Assembly: GCA_905182985.1 (NCBI GenBank) | Contig: CAJJDN010000011.1 | Span: forward strand, 1 to 64,000 | DNA length: 64,000 nt | Origin: Paramecium sonneborni | Lineage: Eukaryota; Ciliophora; Oligohymenophorea; Peniculida; Parameciidae | Direction: 5' to 3' | Part shown: positions 47,499-60,469 of the stretch, piece after piece | Layout of the letters: the number at the start of each line of letters is the position of its first letter | Numbering within the stretch: the first letter of the stretch is position 1 | Made by a program: the position numbers and the translations under genes | Notes under the pieces: generated by a model | What the model was told of the DNA's origin: nothing | The model's input: only the letters and a program-made list of their open reading frames with translations | The model's database searches: none

Positions 47499-48968
47499 AT
47501 GAAAAAAAGTGGATATCAAGATGATCAATCTAAAATTTCCTTTTTTAATGATGGAAACCAATTATTTACTCAGATAATTGATGAAAATTTTCAATTTTAA
47601 GATTAGGGAAGTTTTCAAATGAAATATATCAATAAGGTTTCGTAAATAAAAATTCAATTTGCAGAAAATTATCTAAAAATAATTGATGAAGTATTAGAAT
47701 ATGAAAATTTTTGTTAGTTATCTTCTAAATATATTCAAATTGAAAATGCATGTTTACGAGTTGTTATGAATTTAAAAAACTAGTAATTTGGATTTAGAAT
47801 AAGTAAAAATGGATAGCAAGCAGAATTTTATGGTAAAGACTTAGAATTAATCGAAAAGATAAAAAAGTATGTGATTTAATCAGAGTTTTAGAAGAAATAT
47901 AAAATAATAGCTAAAATTGGTAGTGACTATTTATCATCTGTAAAATTTATAATTTATAATAAGGTCTATAAGGTATAGCATTAGATAAGTGGTTTAAAAT
48001 ATGCAGCAAAGGTAGTAGAGAAATCAAGGTTAACAAATGGAAGTAAACTTGAAAAGGATAACTTTTTAAATTAGATAAATATCTTAAGATAATTAAATCA
48101 TCATAATTTGTTAAAATTAGAAGAAGTTTATGAGGGTGAATAAAATATATATATAATTACCGAATTATTGGAAGGAGGTCCAATTAAATAGTAGCTTTTG
48201 AATAATTCTCTTACTGAATAAGAAAAGATTAAAGTTATGCATTCCCTTTTTAGCAATTTGTATTAACTTCATAAACAAAATGTGTATCATTAAGATATAA
48301 GATATGATAATATTTTATTAAGAGATACATAAGATTTAAAGACAGCTTGTTTGATAAATTATTCAAAGGCAATACAAATTCCATCTAAAAAGAATACTCA
48401 TATTCTTTAAGATTAAGAAAGCATGCTTAATTTATGTATGAAAAGAGATATACATTCTTTAAGCATTATTTTATTATCATTATTTACAAAGAAATTGTAT
48501 AGAGAAAATTAAGTGTTGGATGAATTAATGATGAAAAATTCTCTATAATTAATTTAGACAGATTATATGGAATTATCTCCTTAACTTTATAGATTTTTTG
48601 AATAGATATTTAAAGATATGAACAAAAAATAAACGGATAATTTGAGTTGTGAAAGGATATTAGAATTAGATATTTTTAGAGTTCAATAAAAACCTAGAAA
48701 TTCAAAGAATTTTATTGCTAAATAATTCTTACCTTTACTTCCAAGAAGAATGAGTAAATATGATCCAACTTAATCAGATAGAGAAAAATTAGACTGTTCT
48801 GTAAATTCTATAAAATTTCCACCCATAAATAGGGATTCTTCAACTTCAGCTGAAAAAAGCCTATCAAAGAGTCCTTAATCCTTTTGTCTTCTCTCAAATC
48901 ATCATAATAATCATAATAATATAAAAAATAAAAGTAAATTAAGTTAAAAAACGAAGATGATTAAATGA
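47499..48968 (+). CDS. PH-domain pseudokinase
   Basis: ATG 47499 to TGA 48966-48968, open throughout; a 24-bp in-frame intron near 47940 improves the domain, giving 481 aa. The N-terminal about 130 residues correspond to the PH-like region. The kinase domain keeps a Lys (KYAAKVVEKS) and the hydrophobic spine (YIITELLEGG), but the glycine loop is IGSDYLSS, HRD is HQD (VYHQDIRYDNILL), DFG is NYS (CLINYSKAI) and there is no APE. So the catalytic Arg and the Mg-binding Asp are lost. This is the most degenerate of the four PH-kinases in the window. The long, uninterrupted frame indicates it is maintained as a protein rather than being a relic. Confidence 0.75.
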
Positions 48969-49305
48969 AATGTTGATATTTTTGTGAATCTAAATTTTTT
49001 TAAATTTTATAATATAATGGTAGTGATTATAATTAAAATATTACTTACTTGAATAAAAGTTAAATTGAATTATTTATATATATAATAAAGTTGAATAGTC
49101 TATTATGATTGTATAAGAAGTTTTGAAAAATAAAAAATTGTTATATGATTGAATGTGAAGGAAGAATTAATAATTAAAATAATAATTGAAAACTTTTAAA
49201 AAAATTGAATATTTTGATTTTGAGATTAAATATTCATTAGAAAGATATTCTCATGTATTATATTTATAATAATTTAAGCACATTTATAATGCAAAATTGT
49301 GTGAA
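48969..49305. other. Intergenic between convergent genes
   Basis: AT-rich, no ORF with coding character. The left boundary of the 1,099-bp direct repeat lies inside it, at 49233. Confidence 0.5.
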
Positions 49306-50331
49306 TCATTTTTATTTAAATTCTTGCTTTTTGATTTTACTTGGACTTTCGTAAATAGTTGATTATACTAAAGATTTGGTATTACTTGGGGAATATCTTC
49401 TTATTGTACTATGTATAGAATAAAAAATATTACTTAAAGGCATTAATTGAATCTATCAATGAATAAGGATATTTTTATAAGACTTTCTCATAATATGGTA
49501 CATTTGAAGTATATGTAGAATAATATGGAGAATATGCTAATGCTGCACTTGTTCTAATTTTATCTAATTCTGCTCTTCTAATATCTTCAAGTTATCTCAA
49601 TCTTTCTAAACTACTTTATCTCTCCAAATTCTAATATTTAACTTTACTTTCTATTAATTCCCTTTCTAATTCTGCTTATCTTATTCTTTATTCTCTTTCT
49701 AAAGCTAATAATCTATTTTCTCTTTCTATATCTCTTGCTCTACTTTCAACTTCAATTTATTTAAGTCTTGCTTCATTTTCAATTAATCTTATTCTTTCTC
49801 TGCTTCTTCTTAAATCTTCATCTCTAATTCTATCAAGTTCTCTGATTCTATTTTATTCTTCAATTTATGATTATCTTATAAAACTTTCTTCTTAAATTTA
49901 TTTAAGTCTCTCAGCACTTCTTTATCTTTCAGCATTTCTTCTTTTTTCATTCTCCAATTAAATAATTCTGTTTTCATTTTCAATTTATTCTAATCTTGAT
50001 CTTCTTAATCTTTCAAGTGAATTCTCTCTTTATCTTACACTTTCTAATCTTAAAGATGGATAATAATAAGGATAGTAATATGGATAATAAGGATAAAAAT
50101 AATATGGGTAATTAGATAAATTTAATCTTTCTAATGATCTATTATTTTCAACTGCTCTTATATATTCACTATCTCTTACTACACTTGATCTATATGGTAA
50201 TGGTTCCATTAAATGAACTGCTTCAACTAATTCACTATAAGATATTCTTCCATCTTAATCTAAATCAACTGCATCAAAAAATGAATCTATCTCATCATTT
50301 AATAATGGTGCACCTTATTTTTACATAAATA
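49233..50331. repeat. Direct repeat copy 1 (1,099 bp, exact)
   Basis: Identical to 50333-51431 with an offset of exactly 1,100 bases; the two copies are separated by a single N at 50332. This is the signature of overlapping contig ends placed side by side in a scaffold rather than of a biological duplication. Confidence 0.93.
49306..50331 (-). pseudogene. Duplicated 3' part of the EF-hand/coiled-coil gene (assembly artefact)
   Basis: It encodes the same C-terminal part as 50406-51431, base for base, including the last intron and the stop TGA, and is cut at the N at 50332. It has no 5' end of its own. It should be removed by collapsing the duplicate; no independent gene is implied. Confidence 0.9.
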
Positions 50332-50332
50332 N
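50332..50332. other. Single-base assembly gap (N)
   Basis: The only ambiguous base I noticed. It marks the join of two contigs whose ends overlap by 1,099 bp. Confidence 0.95.
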
Positions 50333-51431
50333 TTCATTAGAAAGATATTCTCATGTATTATATTTATAATAATTTAAGCACATTTATAATGCAAAATTGT
50401 GTGAATCATTTTTATTTAAATTCTTGCTTTTTGATTTTACTTGGACTTTCGTAAATAGTTGATTATACTAAAGATTTGGTATTACTTGGGGAATATCTTC
50501 TTATTGTACTATGTATAGAATAAAAAATATTACTTAAAGGCATTAATTGAATCTATCAATGAATAAGGATATTTTTATAAGACTTTCTCATAATATGGTA
50601 CATTTGAAGTATATGTAGAATAATATGGAGAATATGCTAATGCTGCACTTGTTCTAATTTTATCTAATTCTGCTCTTCTAATATCTTCAAGTTATCTCAA
50701 TCTTTCTAAACTACTTTATCTCTCCAAATTCTAATATTTAACTTTACTTTCTATTAATTCCCTTTCTAATTCTGCTTATCTTATTCTTTATTCTCTTTCT
50801 AAAGCTAATAATCTATTTTCTCTTTCTATATCTCTTGCTCTACTTTCAACTTCAATTTATTTAAGTCTTGCTTCATTTTCAATTAATCTTATTCTTTCTC
50901 TGCTTCTTCTTAAATCTTCATCTCTAATTCTATCAAGTTCTCTGATTCTATTTTATTCTTCAATTTATGATTATCTTATAAAACTTTCTTCTTAAATTTA
51001 TTTAAGTCTCTCAGCACTTCTTTATCTTTCAGCATTTCTTCTTTTTTCATTCTCCAATTAAATAATTCTGTTTTCATTTTCAATTTATTCTAATCTTGAT
51101 CTTCTTAATCTTTCAAGTGAATTCTCTCTTTATCTTACACTTTCTAATCTTAAAGATGGATAATAATAAGGATAGTAATATGGATAATAAGGATAAAAAT
51201 AATATGGGTAATTAGATAAATTTAATCTTTCTAATGATCTATTATTTTCAACTGCTCTTATATATTCACTATCTCTTACTACACTTGATCTATATGGTAA
51301 TGGTTCCATTAAATGAACTGCTTCAACTAATTCACTATAAGATATTCTTCCATCTTAATCTAAATCAACTGCATCAAAAAATGAATCTATCTCATCATTT
51401 AATAATGGTGCACCTTATTTTTACATAAATA
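50333..51431. repeat. Direct repeat copy 2 (1,099 bp, exact)
   Basis: Second copy of 49233-50331. This copy is joined to the 5' part of the gene, so it carries the complete locus. Confidence 0.93.
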
Positions 51432-52046
51432 GTTATAAAGTTTCTTTACTTACAAAACCTTAATTAAATAAATCTAAAGATTTAAAAGCTTCTAATGTTG
51501 AATAATCTAGAGAATTCACCAAAGCTTATCTTGCATGATTTATTGATCTATAATTATTTATTTCTTATGTAAATAAATCAGCTAATGCCAATTCTACTTC
51601 ATTTGGTAATAACATTCCAGGTTCTATTTAATATGGTGTTCTTGCTTTTGCTAAATCTCTTAAATTATTATTTCTTTTTGGTAAAATATATTAAATAAAA
51701 CTATTTATATAAGTTTATATAATACTCTCCTAATTTTATTCTTCCATCTTTATCCCAATCTAATCTCTTAAATAAATATGCTGCTTCAAATTAAGAATGA
51801 GATATTTTATTATCTTATAAAAATTCAATTATATCACTATGAGCCAATTGATTCACTCTACTCTAATCCAACCTTAAAAATGCTATTTATTTTGTCAAAA
51901 TCATTACCAACTTCAACAGCAAACATCTCAAGTTATGCCAATATTTATCTTCTTTTTTCAATTAATTATTCATTTTGTGCAATTGCTTATATTACACTAG
52001 CTAATCTAACTTAAGTAGTCAAAGTCAAACTTGATTAAGAAAGCAT
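50406..52046 (-). CDS. EF-hand protein with Arg/Glu-rich coiled-coil tail
   Basis: Introns of 25, 28 and 25 bp give 520 aa (start MLSQSSLTLTTQVRLASVIQ at ATG 52046). Two canonical EF-hand loops are visible: DWDKDGRIKLGE near residue 90 and DLDQDGRISYSE near residue 210, both with all Ca ligands, plus degenerate partners (FKSLDLFNQGFVSKE). A Tyr/Pro-rich segment (YPYYFYPYYPYYYPYYP) follows, then about 200 residues of R/E/L-rich coiled coil (LRRSRERIRLIENEARL). It ends SKIKKQEFKQK. It is probably a Ca-responsive cytoskeletal protein; the family is not recognised. The standard-code ORFs inside are shadows. Confidence 0.72.
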
Positions 52047-52371
52047 AATAAATTTTTATTTATGAATTAATTTTAATATTAATTTTTATTGTTATAAAAA
52101 CTTTTATAATTAAATAAATTCTTTATATTCGATAAAATTATATTATATCATTATTTTCCATTACTTTATACTAATTGGTGTGATAATTACAATCCAGAAG
52201 ATTATTTATATTTTTGTTTATATTTTTTTTATAGATTATTGCAAATCTTTATTTAAACAAATATTTACATATTAATATAAATTTAATTCATTTATTTTTG
52301 TAAATAATAGAAACAAATTATTAGAATAATTATTTCAATAAATTAATAGACATTCAAGTAGATAGCAATAC
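52047..52371. other. Intergenic between divergent genes
   Basis: AT-rich, no ORF with coding character. It should carry promoters for the EF-hand gene (minus) and the Myb-like gene (plus). Confidence 0.5.
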
Positions 52372-52833
52372 ATGAAATTAGATTGTAGACACTCTGAAAT
52401 CTTTTCTTAACAAACCTAAACAAAAACAAGAGAGTCACCTGAAAATAAAATTAAAAAAACAGGACACTGGTCTGAATAAGAACACTAACTTTATATTGAT
52501 TTTCTCTATCAATCTTAAAATTTGGCAGAATCATCAAAGAAAAACAAAGGATAAAAATTATTTAAGAAAATGAGTGAGACTATTATTACTCGAAGTCCTA
52601 GTTAATGTCGGTATGATTCATAAGTAATTTAATATAGATCTCATCATTAAAAATTTAATCCTTTCAGTGGTTAGGGAAGACAGACAATGGTTTTAAGGAG
52701 AACAGATTAATCACATAGCAACTATTACCTTTAAATGAGGAGTAAACAATACATAAGATAATTATTTCATAAACTAAGAATTAAAAAGTCTGAATCTACG
52801 TCAGAGCAAGAAATTTGTTAATTTATTTAATGA
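52372..52833 (+). CDS. Small Myb-like (SHAQKYF-type) DNA-binding protein
   Basis: ATG 52372 to TGA 52831-52833; a 27-bp in-frame intron (GTATGATTC...ATATAG near 52610) brings together ITRSPSQCRSHHQKF, giving 144 aa. The repeat reads KTGHWSEQEHQLYIDFL, then LFKKMSETIITRSPSQCR and SHHQKF, matching the plant/protist one-repeat Myb (G-x-W-x-x-x-E-H-x-x-F then TR-(T/S)-P-x-Q-x-R-SHAQK-Y/F). A basic C-terminal tail follows (KQYIRQLFHKLRIKK). It is probably a sequence-specific transcription factor in the macronucleus. Without the intron the motif is split by 9 extra residues. Confidence 0.7.
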
Positions 52834-53251
52834 GTATAATTTATATTATATATAATCAACTTTTTTTAAGTTTAACATATAGCAGCTGGTTGAAGGCTGT
52901 ATTCTATGCATTTTTAAATTCATTTTTATTAATTTTTCATCATATCTAATAGAATGAGAAAAAAATAATTCTTATTATTGATTATTAGTATAATTATAGT
53001 CAAACATATTTAATTTTAAGAATTATTTCCAAATTAAAACCTGAGAAAATATAGATGAAAAATAAAGAATAACTAAAAATGGTACATAATAAAATATTTA
53101 TTTATTTATTAAAAAAATAATATTCTATCTCTTAATTTTAATTTTTTTTAGAAAATGTGAAATTAATTGTTTGATGTAGTGAATGAATATCAGAGTAAAT
53201 AAAAATTCTATTATTCAATATTAACAAAATTGATTCACATAGATATTAAAA
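52834..53251. other. Intergenic between convergent genes
   Basis: AT-rich; no supported ORF or recognisable terminator. Confidence 0.5.
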
Positions 53252-54736
<1,485 letters not shown>

Positions 54737-55227
54737 TTCTTCAATAATATATTAAATAAGTAAATCAAAAATAATTACTGAGATTATAAAGCCTTTAAAT
54801 ATTTAAAAGTTAATTCATTAAACAATATTTTACATTTTAATTATAATCATAATTTGTATATGCAAATTCAAATCTTACTCAATTTTAGTTACTATAATAG
54901 AATGTATATAGAATTGAGATTAAATTTTGATGAAAATTTATCATATGTTGTAAAATCTATTTTGAAGCTTTAATTTCCACTTTATTCCTTTAAAAATATA
55001 TGTTTCATTGATTATTTAATAATAAGTAATAAGGAATAATGAAAAATAAAGAAAATTTTAAATTATTTCTAATTATATTTGTATATTATAATACTCTACT
55101 AATAGATTAATATTAAATGCTAATCATAATTTTTTTACTTGCTAAATCATCCTGAAAAAAATATTTAATTTATTTTATAATATAAATCTGAATGATTTTA
55201 ATAATTGTATAATTTAATCATATTTAA
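54737..55227. other. Intergenic, nothing recognised
   Basis: Highly AT-rich spacer between two minus-strand genes, expected to hold the promoter of the PH-kinase gene. No ORF with coding character. Confidence 0.5.
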
Positions 55228-55668
55228 TCATTTTTTAACTCCTCTAACATCAGCTTAGGTTCTATCACATATAGTATTTAAACCACCATGATTCTTATCA
55301 ATAGTTGATGGACCTCCATTTGCATGAACTCCAGTATAAAGATTTTTATCATCATGAAATTTGACAGCATCTGCTTTTGTTCCAGCAAAATGTGGTCCAC
55401 CAGCATTTAGAATTTAATTGTGAACATCTTAAATTCCTACTCCTTTCTTTTCAGCCATCATTTACAAACCCTTTTCAAATTAAGCATATGCTATAGTTCT
55501 TGCTGCTGGTGTTGGTTTGATTTTAGCAAAGATTAAATCTACATCTGTAGATGTCAATTTCTTATCTAAGAGATGACAATCTTTTGAAACTTTAGCAAAG
55601 GTTTTTCCATCCATCTCTGGTTTATTTCCTGTAAATTACAAGAAGACTTATTAAACATTGCCCTACAT
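55228..55668 (-). CDS. TPPP/p25-alpha-like tubulin polymerization-promoting protein
   Basis: An intronless 146-aa ORF. It begins MQGNVQQVFLQFTGNK, then PEMDGKTFAKVSKDCHLLD, TSTDVDLIFAKIKP, TIAYAQFEKGLQMMAEKKGV, LNAGGPHFAGTKADAVKFHD and a C-terminal GVHANGGPSTIDKN, all matching p25-alpha. It retains the apicortin/TPPP core followed by the G-x-H-x-x-GGP tail. Family members bind and bundle microtubules; protist homologues are typical of flagellated or ciliated species. It is relatively GC-rich for the window, suggesting high expression. Confidence 0.9.
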
Positions 55669-55767
55669 ATTTTTATTATTATCTTTTTTTAATATTTTTC
55701 AGTGCTTTTATATATATAATATATTAATTCCAGTAAAATATAATATAAATACAATAATAATGCATTA

Positions 55768-57132
55768 TCAATTTGATGCCATTTTCATTAATTTTAATTA
55801 CATTTAATTCCAATTCCCAATAGGAATTTCTAAAATTTAAGATAACTGCGTTTGATGTCCTTTAATTAAAAAATATTTTAAAAGTGGATCACTTTCATTT
55901 TATCTTGCAAGTAATCTCGATCTATTAGATTGACGAATAAACATTAAATCTAATAGTATATTTCGAATTTAATCAATATACTTTAAATTTTTACTTTGCT
56001 AAGCTGCCAATTCCAATTTCTTTAGCTTAGTCCAAAAATGATAAAAAGATGGTATAGGGTATAGCTTCTTAGTATTTGTTGGTGTATAAATATGTTTATT
56101 ACACACAAATGTTTTAGTCATATCAATTAGTATCTATTATTAAATTGGACTTATATATTAAATAGAATGCAATAAATCTTAGTCTAATCGTTCAATACTT
56201 AAAGTAAACAATAAAAATACTCCTTCACCATCTTCATTTTTACAAAGTTCTAAACAAACTTCATAGAAATAATCTATTGCCTTTTTTCTATCCTTCTTTT
56301 TTAATATAACGGTTTGAATATACAATGAAAATGAGTTTACTCTATCAAAATATTCTGTAAAAAAATCACTCTTTTTTGTTTAATATAAATTGGTCAGTAA
56401 ATTATTAAATTATATTTAAGAGTAGAACTCTTCATTTATTTCTGTTATTGCATTTCCAAGTACTTTAGGATCTAATTAAAATAAATCCATTTCTTCATAA
56501 CCTATTAATGATCTTGGAAATATTTCATAGGGTTTGAGCTATCTCAATTGAATCCTATTATCAAACAAGAAATGGATGAAGTGTTCCATTACATAATCTA
56601 CATTCAGACAAATATATCTAATTTTAATTAATTAATCTACAATTTTTTCTATTATCATTAATTCCTCCTTATTTCTCAATTATTTCCAAAATAAAAATAG
56701 TAAAAATGTTTAAATATTCATGTAATAATCTAAAGTAATTACTAATGTTTTCATTTCATAGTTTTCATTTTATTTCTTAAATATTTATTCAACTAATTAT
56801 AAAAATATAGAATTAACATGAATGTTAAAAAAATTATTACAAGATTCCAAATTTAATAAATTTTTATGTAATTACATTGAATTTTTTAAAGATGCAATAA
56901 GAAGAGTTTAAACTTAATCACATAAAATATTATTATTTACACTTGCATATTATATAAATGTTTACTTTTCAATTATTTTTTTTGCTTTTTCGAAACTTAA
57001 GTGAAATGGAAATTTTGTTGATTCTCTTTTATGAGAGTTTTCTTATTTAATTGTCTCCTTTTATTATTTCTAATAATCTATTTTTGATTATTGTTAATCA
57101 CCAACAGATGGTCGAAGCCAGAATATTTTCAT
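55768..57132 (-). CDS. RasGEF (CDC25-homology) domain protein
   Basis: A single open frame from ATG 57132 (FWLRPSVGDQQQSKIDYQ) to TGA 55768-55770, 454 aa, no intron required. Residues about 90-190 form a helical N-module; the catalytic part shows DPKVLGNAITEINEEFYSQI, then FDRVNSFSLYIQTVILKKK (the region that in RasGEFs reads F-x-x-x-S-x-x-(V/I)-x-x-x-IL) and IPSFYHFW. It is predicted to activate a Ras-like GTPase. The core match is moderate; a start further downstream (56754) is possible, but the frame upstream has coding character. Confidence 0.6.
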
Positions 57133-57861
57133 TAAAAAAATTATAAAAATAAATGAAAGATTAATTCATAATTCTAGCTATTAAAGAAATATCTAATAAA
57201 AAATACAATTTCTTAGACTAAAAATGTATTTAGATATCAAAATAGTTTTTATTTGATTTTTCTTAAAATAAAATACATTATTTAAATGTTTAATTTATTT
57301 TATCTCAAAAAGGAACTTTAAAATAATCTTGATATTGTTTTTGTATGTAATAATGATTAATTTTGAATGAATTGAAATTTGGATCAAATGGGGAAAAAAA
57401 TTAATAGACAAATTATATTAAAATAAGACATATATATTATAATTTTGAAATGAGTATTACTTTTTCGAAATCTGAATTCTTTTTCTAAATTAAAAGTGGA
57501 AAAATGAAATATATTATAGTATATAGAAACAATTTAATTTCTTAATTTTTGATTTTCAAAGCTGTCTAAATGCATATATGAATTAATTTTGGATAAATTT
57601 AAGAATGGTATTTAAGTCATCCTCTCGAATTATTTTAGATCTTTTATAAAAGTTATATTAATCTTAAAATAATTATAAGGACTTGCCAAAATAACATAAT
57701 TGAAAGAAAAAATATATATTAATTTCAGTTCTGAATAAATAATTGAGTTCTTATAGAATGGAAACATATATTTTAGAACTAAGTATAGCTAAATAGTGAT
57801 GGTTTAGGAAGTGAATTAATTTCTTAACAGATGAGTTAATTATATTAATTTTTCAATAAAA
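57133..57861. other. Gene-free AT-rich region, about 730 bp
   Basis: The region between divergent genes RasGEF (minus) and the small basic protein (plus). No convincing ORF in either strand. Short conserved-looking strings recur (gtgaattaatttc, gagttaatt) but without clear structure. Confidence 0.45.
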
Positions 57862-58294
57862 ATGAGTTAAGAGCGTTTAGAATAAAGACCAGAGACATCT
57901 AAATGTTCTAGATTAGAAAAAAGAAGAATGACAAATTAGAATTCTTAAAGAAATCGTACTGCATTTTAAAGCAGAACAGCTTAAAATTTTAATCCTAATA
58001 GTTACAATGGAATGACATTAGAAGAATATTTCAGAAAAAGAGGATAAGACAATAATATTGCATAAGTAGAGAAAAAAAAAAAAGTATAACACATTAGTAA
58101 TTTAGTTTTTGGTTACTAGTAATGAGTTCTTTAAAGAATTCTAAAATTAAGATGCGATGAGAAGAACATATATGGGTGATAGCAAATATATGAATATGAA
58201 ATAGGATATGAAAAAGAAGATATAAGATTATGATAAGGATTTATTTTAGAAGTATGCTAATAAATTTGATTTGGGAAATGGTTTTGGAAAGTGA
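57862..58294 (+). CDS. Small basic hypothetical protein, 136 aa
   Basis: One 22-bp intron lies right after a 12-13-A run near 58070. The N-terminus is Arg/Gln/Asn-rich (KRRMTNQNSQRNRTAFQSR), then FNPNSYNGMTLEEYFRKRGQ, and after the intron TSNEFFKEFQNQDAMRRT, MKQDMKKKIQDYDKDL, ending FDLGNGFGK. It has no TM helix. The moderately specific motif NGMTLEEYFRKRG suggests a conserved family, but I do not recognise it. The long A run makes the frame across the intron sensitive to sequencing error. Confidence 0.55.
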
Positions 58295-58787
58295 ATTAAT
58301 TTATATATATTCACGATTTTTAATAAAATATATATAAAGATCTCATTAACTTTAAGCAAATTATATTCTTTTCAAGTTTGATTAGGGTAAATTGAAATAA
58401 GTAAGATTAATTTACTAAGCTCACTTGTATCAATTTAAAAACAGGAAATGTTAATTCAAATTATTAAGCATCTCCTGATCATATTGATGAACCATATTCA
58501 AAAGCGTTGAATTTATGAAATCTTTAGATAAGAGATCTATCGAAAAGTAAATTCATATCAATGATTAAAATTAACTAAAATAAAAAAAGATTCAGAAATT
58601 GTGAGGAAATTCTAAATTTTTTTTTTTGATAAAATCTTTTTAATATTTAAGAATTATTATATTATCAACATGCGAAAAGCGTTTAATGTTAGCAGTGAAA
58701 AGTTCTGGTTTTAGATTTCAATTATTTATGATTGAGAAATACTGTGAAATAAAACATATTAATTAATCTGATAAATTTGTTTAAATA
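58295..58787. other. Intergenic with a possible coding remnant
   Basis: Mostly AT-rich. A plus-strand stretch at about 58445-58519 reads LKTGNVNSNYQASPDHIDE and stops at TGA; it has coding character but no start or neighbours to join. It may be the end of a decayed gene. Confidence 0.35.
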
Positions 58788-60371
58788 ATGATATTTGAAC
58801 TACTATTGCTAATAATTAATATAAATGGGTTTTCAATTTCAAAGACATATAGAACTTAAGGTCTTCAATATATTGATATAGATTTGGATTAATTTAGTCA
58901 AAGTTTATCAGGATAAACAACATTAAGTATAATATTAGAAAATACATCAAATGTATCATATCCTTTTTTGGCTTATTGCTTTAATAATGATGAGTAGATT
59001 GTCAAATCAATAATGACATAACTAAGTTCAATTTAATATCAAATAGAAACAAATAAGTAATATAAATGTCTATTTAGAAAATAATGTTTATTTGATAATA
59101 ATGCTTTATTATATTATCAAACTATATAACAGTTTGTCTTTACAAATAATATTGATTAGTAAAATGAATGGATTTACAGCTAATATAGTGTTTATTAATT
59201 AAACTAAAGTAAAGTAAGACTATATGTTTACTCATCCTTAGAGACATCATATAGAATAACAATTAAAAAATCAGAAAAAGGAGAATGTTATAAGTTTAAA
59301 TTAATTATAATTTAGTTCGTGTATTAACTAGGGATATTGTAGTGAAAGAGCAGTAAATTTATGTTTATGTGATTCAAGAATATTAGATAGTACATGTTAA
59401 CTAACAAGTAATGTAGTTAATATTAAAAGTAAATCATAAGTATTTTAATATTTTATTTAGTTTTCAATGGAAAAACTGTCATAAAATATTTTTATAATCC
59501 CTATTCTTGATATTACTTCTAATATTGTTATTAAAATAGAATCAAGTATAGAAGTTAAGCTTTATATTGGTTGTTAATATGAAAAATAATATATTCCATT
59601 CGATTAGAGCAACTCATACTATAAAAAGATTATAAGCAATGGAAAAGTATTATTTAGTTCTAAAGAGCTTTAAGATTGTTTTGAAAATGCAAATAAAATA
59701 TAACAATCTTTAGAAGTATAATTATCTAAAAATTTAATTATTTTACTTGTTAATGAGAAAAATGAGAATAGCAAAATAATATTAATAACAACTACTTAAG
59801 ATTAAGATGAAGATGAAAGTTCTATAGAAATGATTTATATTATTTCATGTGTATTAGGTAGCTTAATAATTTTAATTGGGATGATTATTTTGATAATTTA
59901 TAAAAAAAGAAAAGTTAAAAGGATATTGATTATATAACCAAATAGCGAAAGAGCAAATAAATTAAAAGCTAAGAAATTTAGGTATTCTCTAAAATAAGAT
60001 TATATTGCAACTGAAATTTATGATTAAATTATTTAAGAATTTCCAGGGCTTTTGGAAACAGAAGATTGTTAGATATGTTTATTGTAATTTAAAAAACAAG
60101 ACATGGTAAAATTAACATATTGTTTGCATTTATTTCATTAATTTTGTTTAGATGAATGGAGAAAAAGAACTTAAGTATTATATTTAATAGAGAATAGACA
60201 TGTCCATTTTGTAGAAGTAATTTAACATAAGAAAAATATATGTAATAAATATAAGAAGAATAAATAATAAGATTAGGAGTGATTATTGATGATGCTATAT
60301 AAATTGATCCTCAAAAATTATAGGATTTTTAACAAAGAGAATAAAGAATAAGATAATTACAATGTAAATGA
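58788..60371 (+). CDS. EGF-TM-RING-H2 membrane E3 ubiquitin ligase, paralogue 2
   Basis: Introns 59294-59315 and 60175-60197 (plus a possible in-frame 21-bp one near 59440) give about 505-512 aa. Signal peptide (MIFELLLLIINING), a luminal domain similar in length to paralogue 1, an EGF-like module (CINQGYCSERAVNLCLCDSR), TM helix (IEMIYIISCVLGSLIILIG), basic juxtamembrane segment, and RING-H2 CQICLLQF...TYCLHLFHQFCLDEW...TCPFCRS with all eight zinc ligands. The second intron sits inside the RING at the same place as in the paralogues. 98 bp separates it from paralogue 3. Confidence 0.8.
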
Positions 60372-60469
60372 ACTTTAAATAACAATTAGAAACCTAATCT
60401 CCAGGATCTGAGAATATAATACAAATTAACACTCCTGGGCTATGTTAGTTTAGCGAAAACTGACATATT

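Noticed and set aside
50134..51428. Two identical 64-codon plus-strand ORFs (50134 and 51234)
   Set aside because: They are antisense shadows of the EF-hand gene, duplicated by the assembly artefact.
49233..51431. Recent biological tandem duplication
   Set aside because: Perfect identity, an N exactly at the junction and a truncated first copy point to unmerged contig ends.
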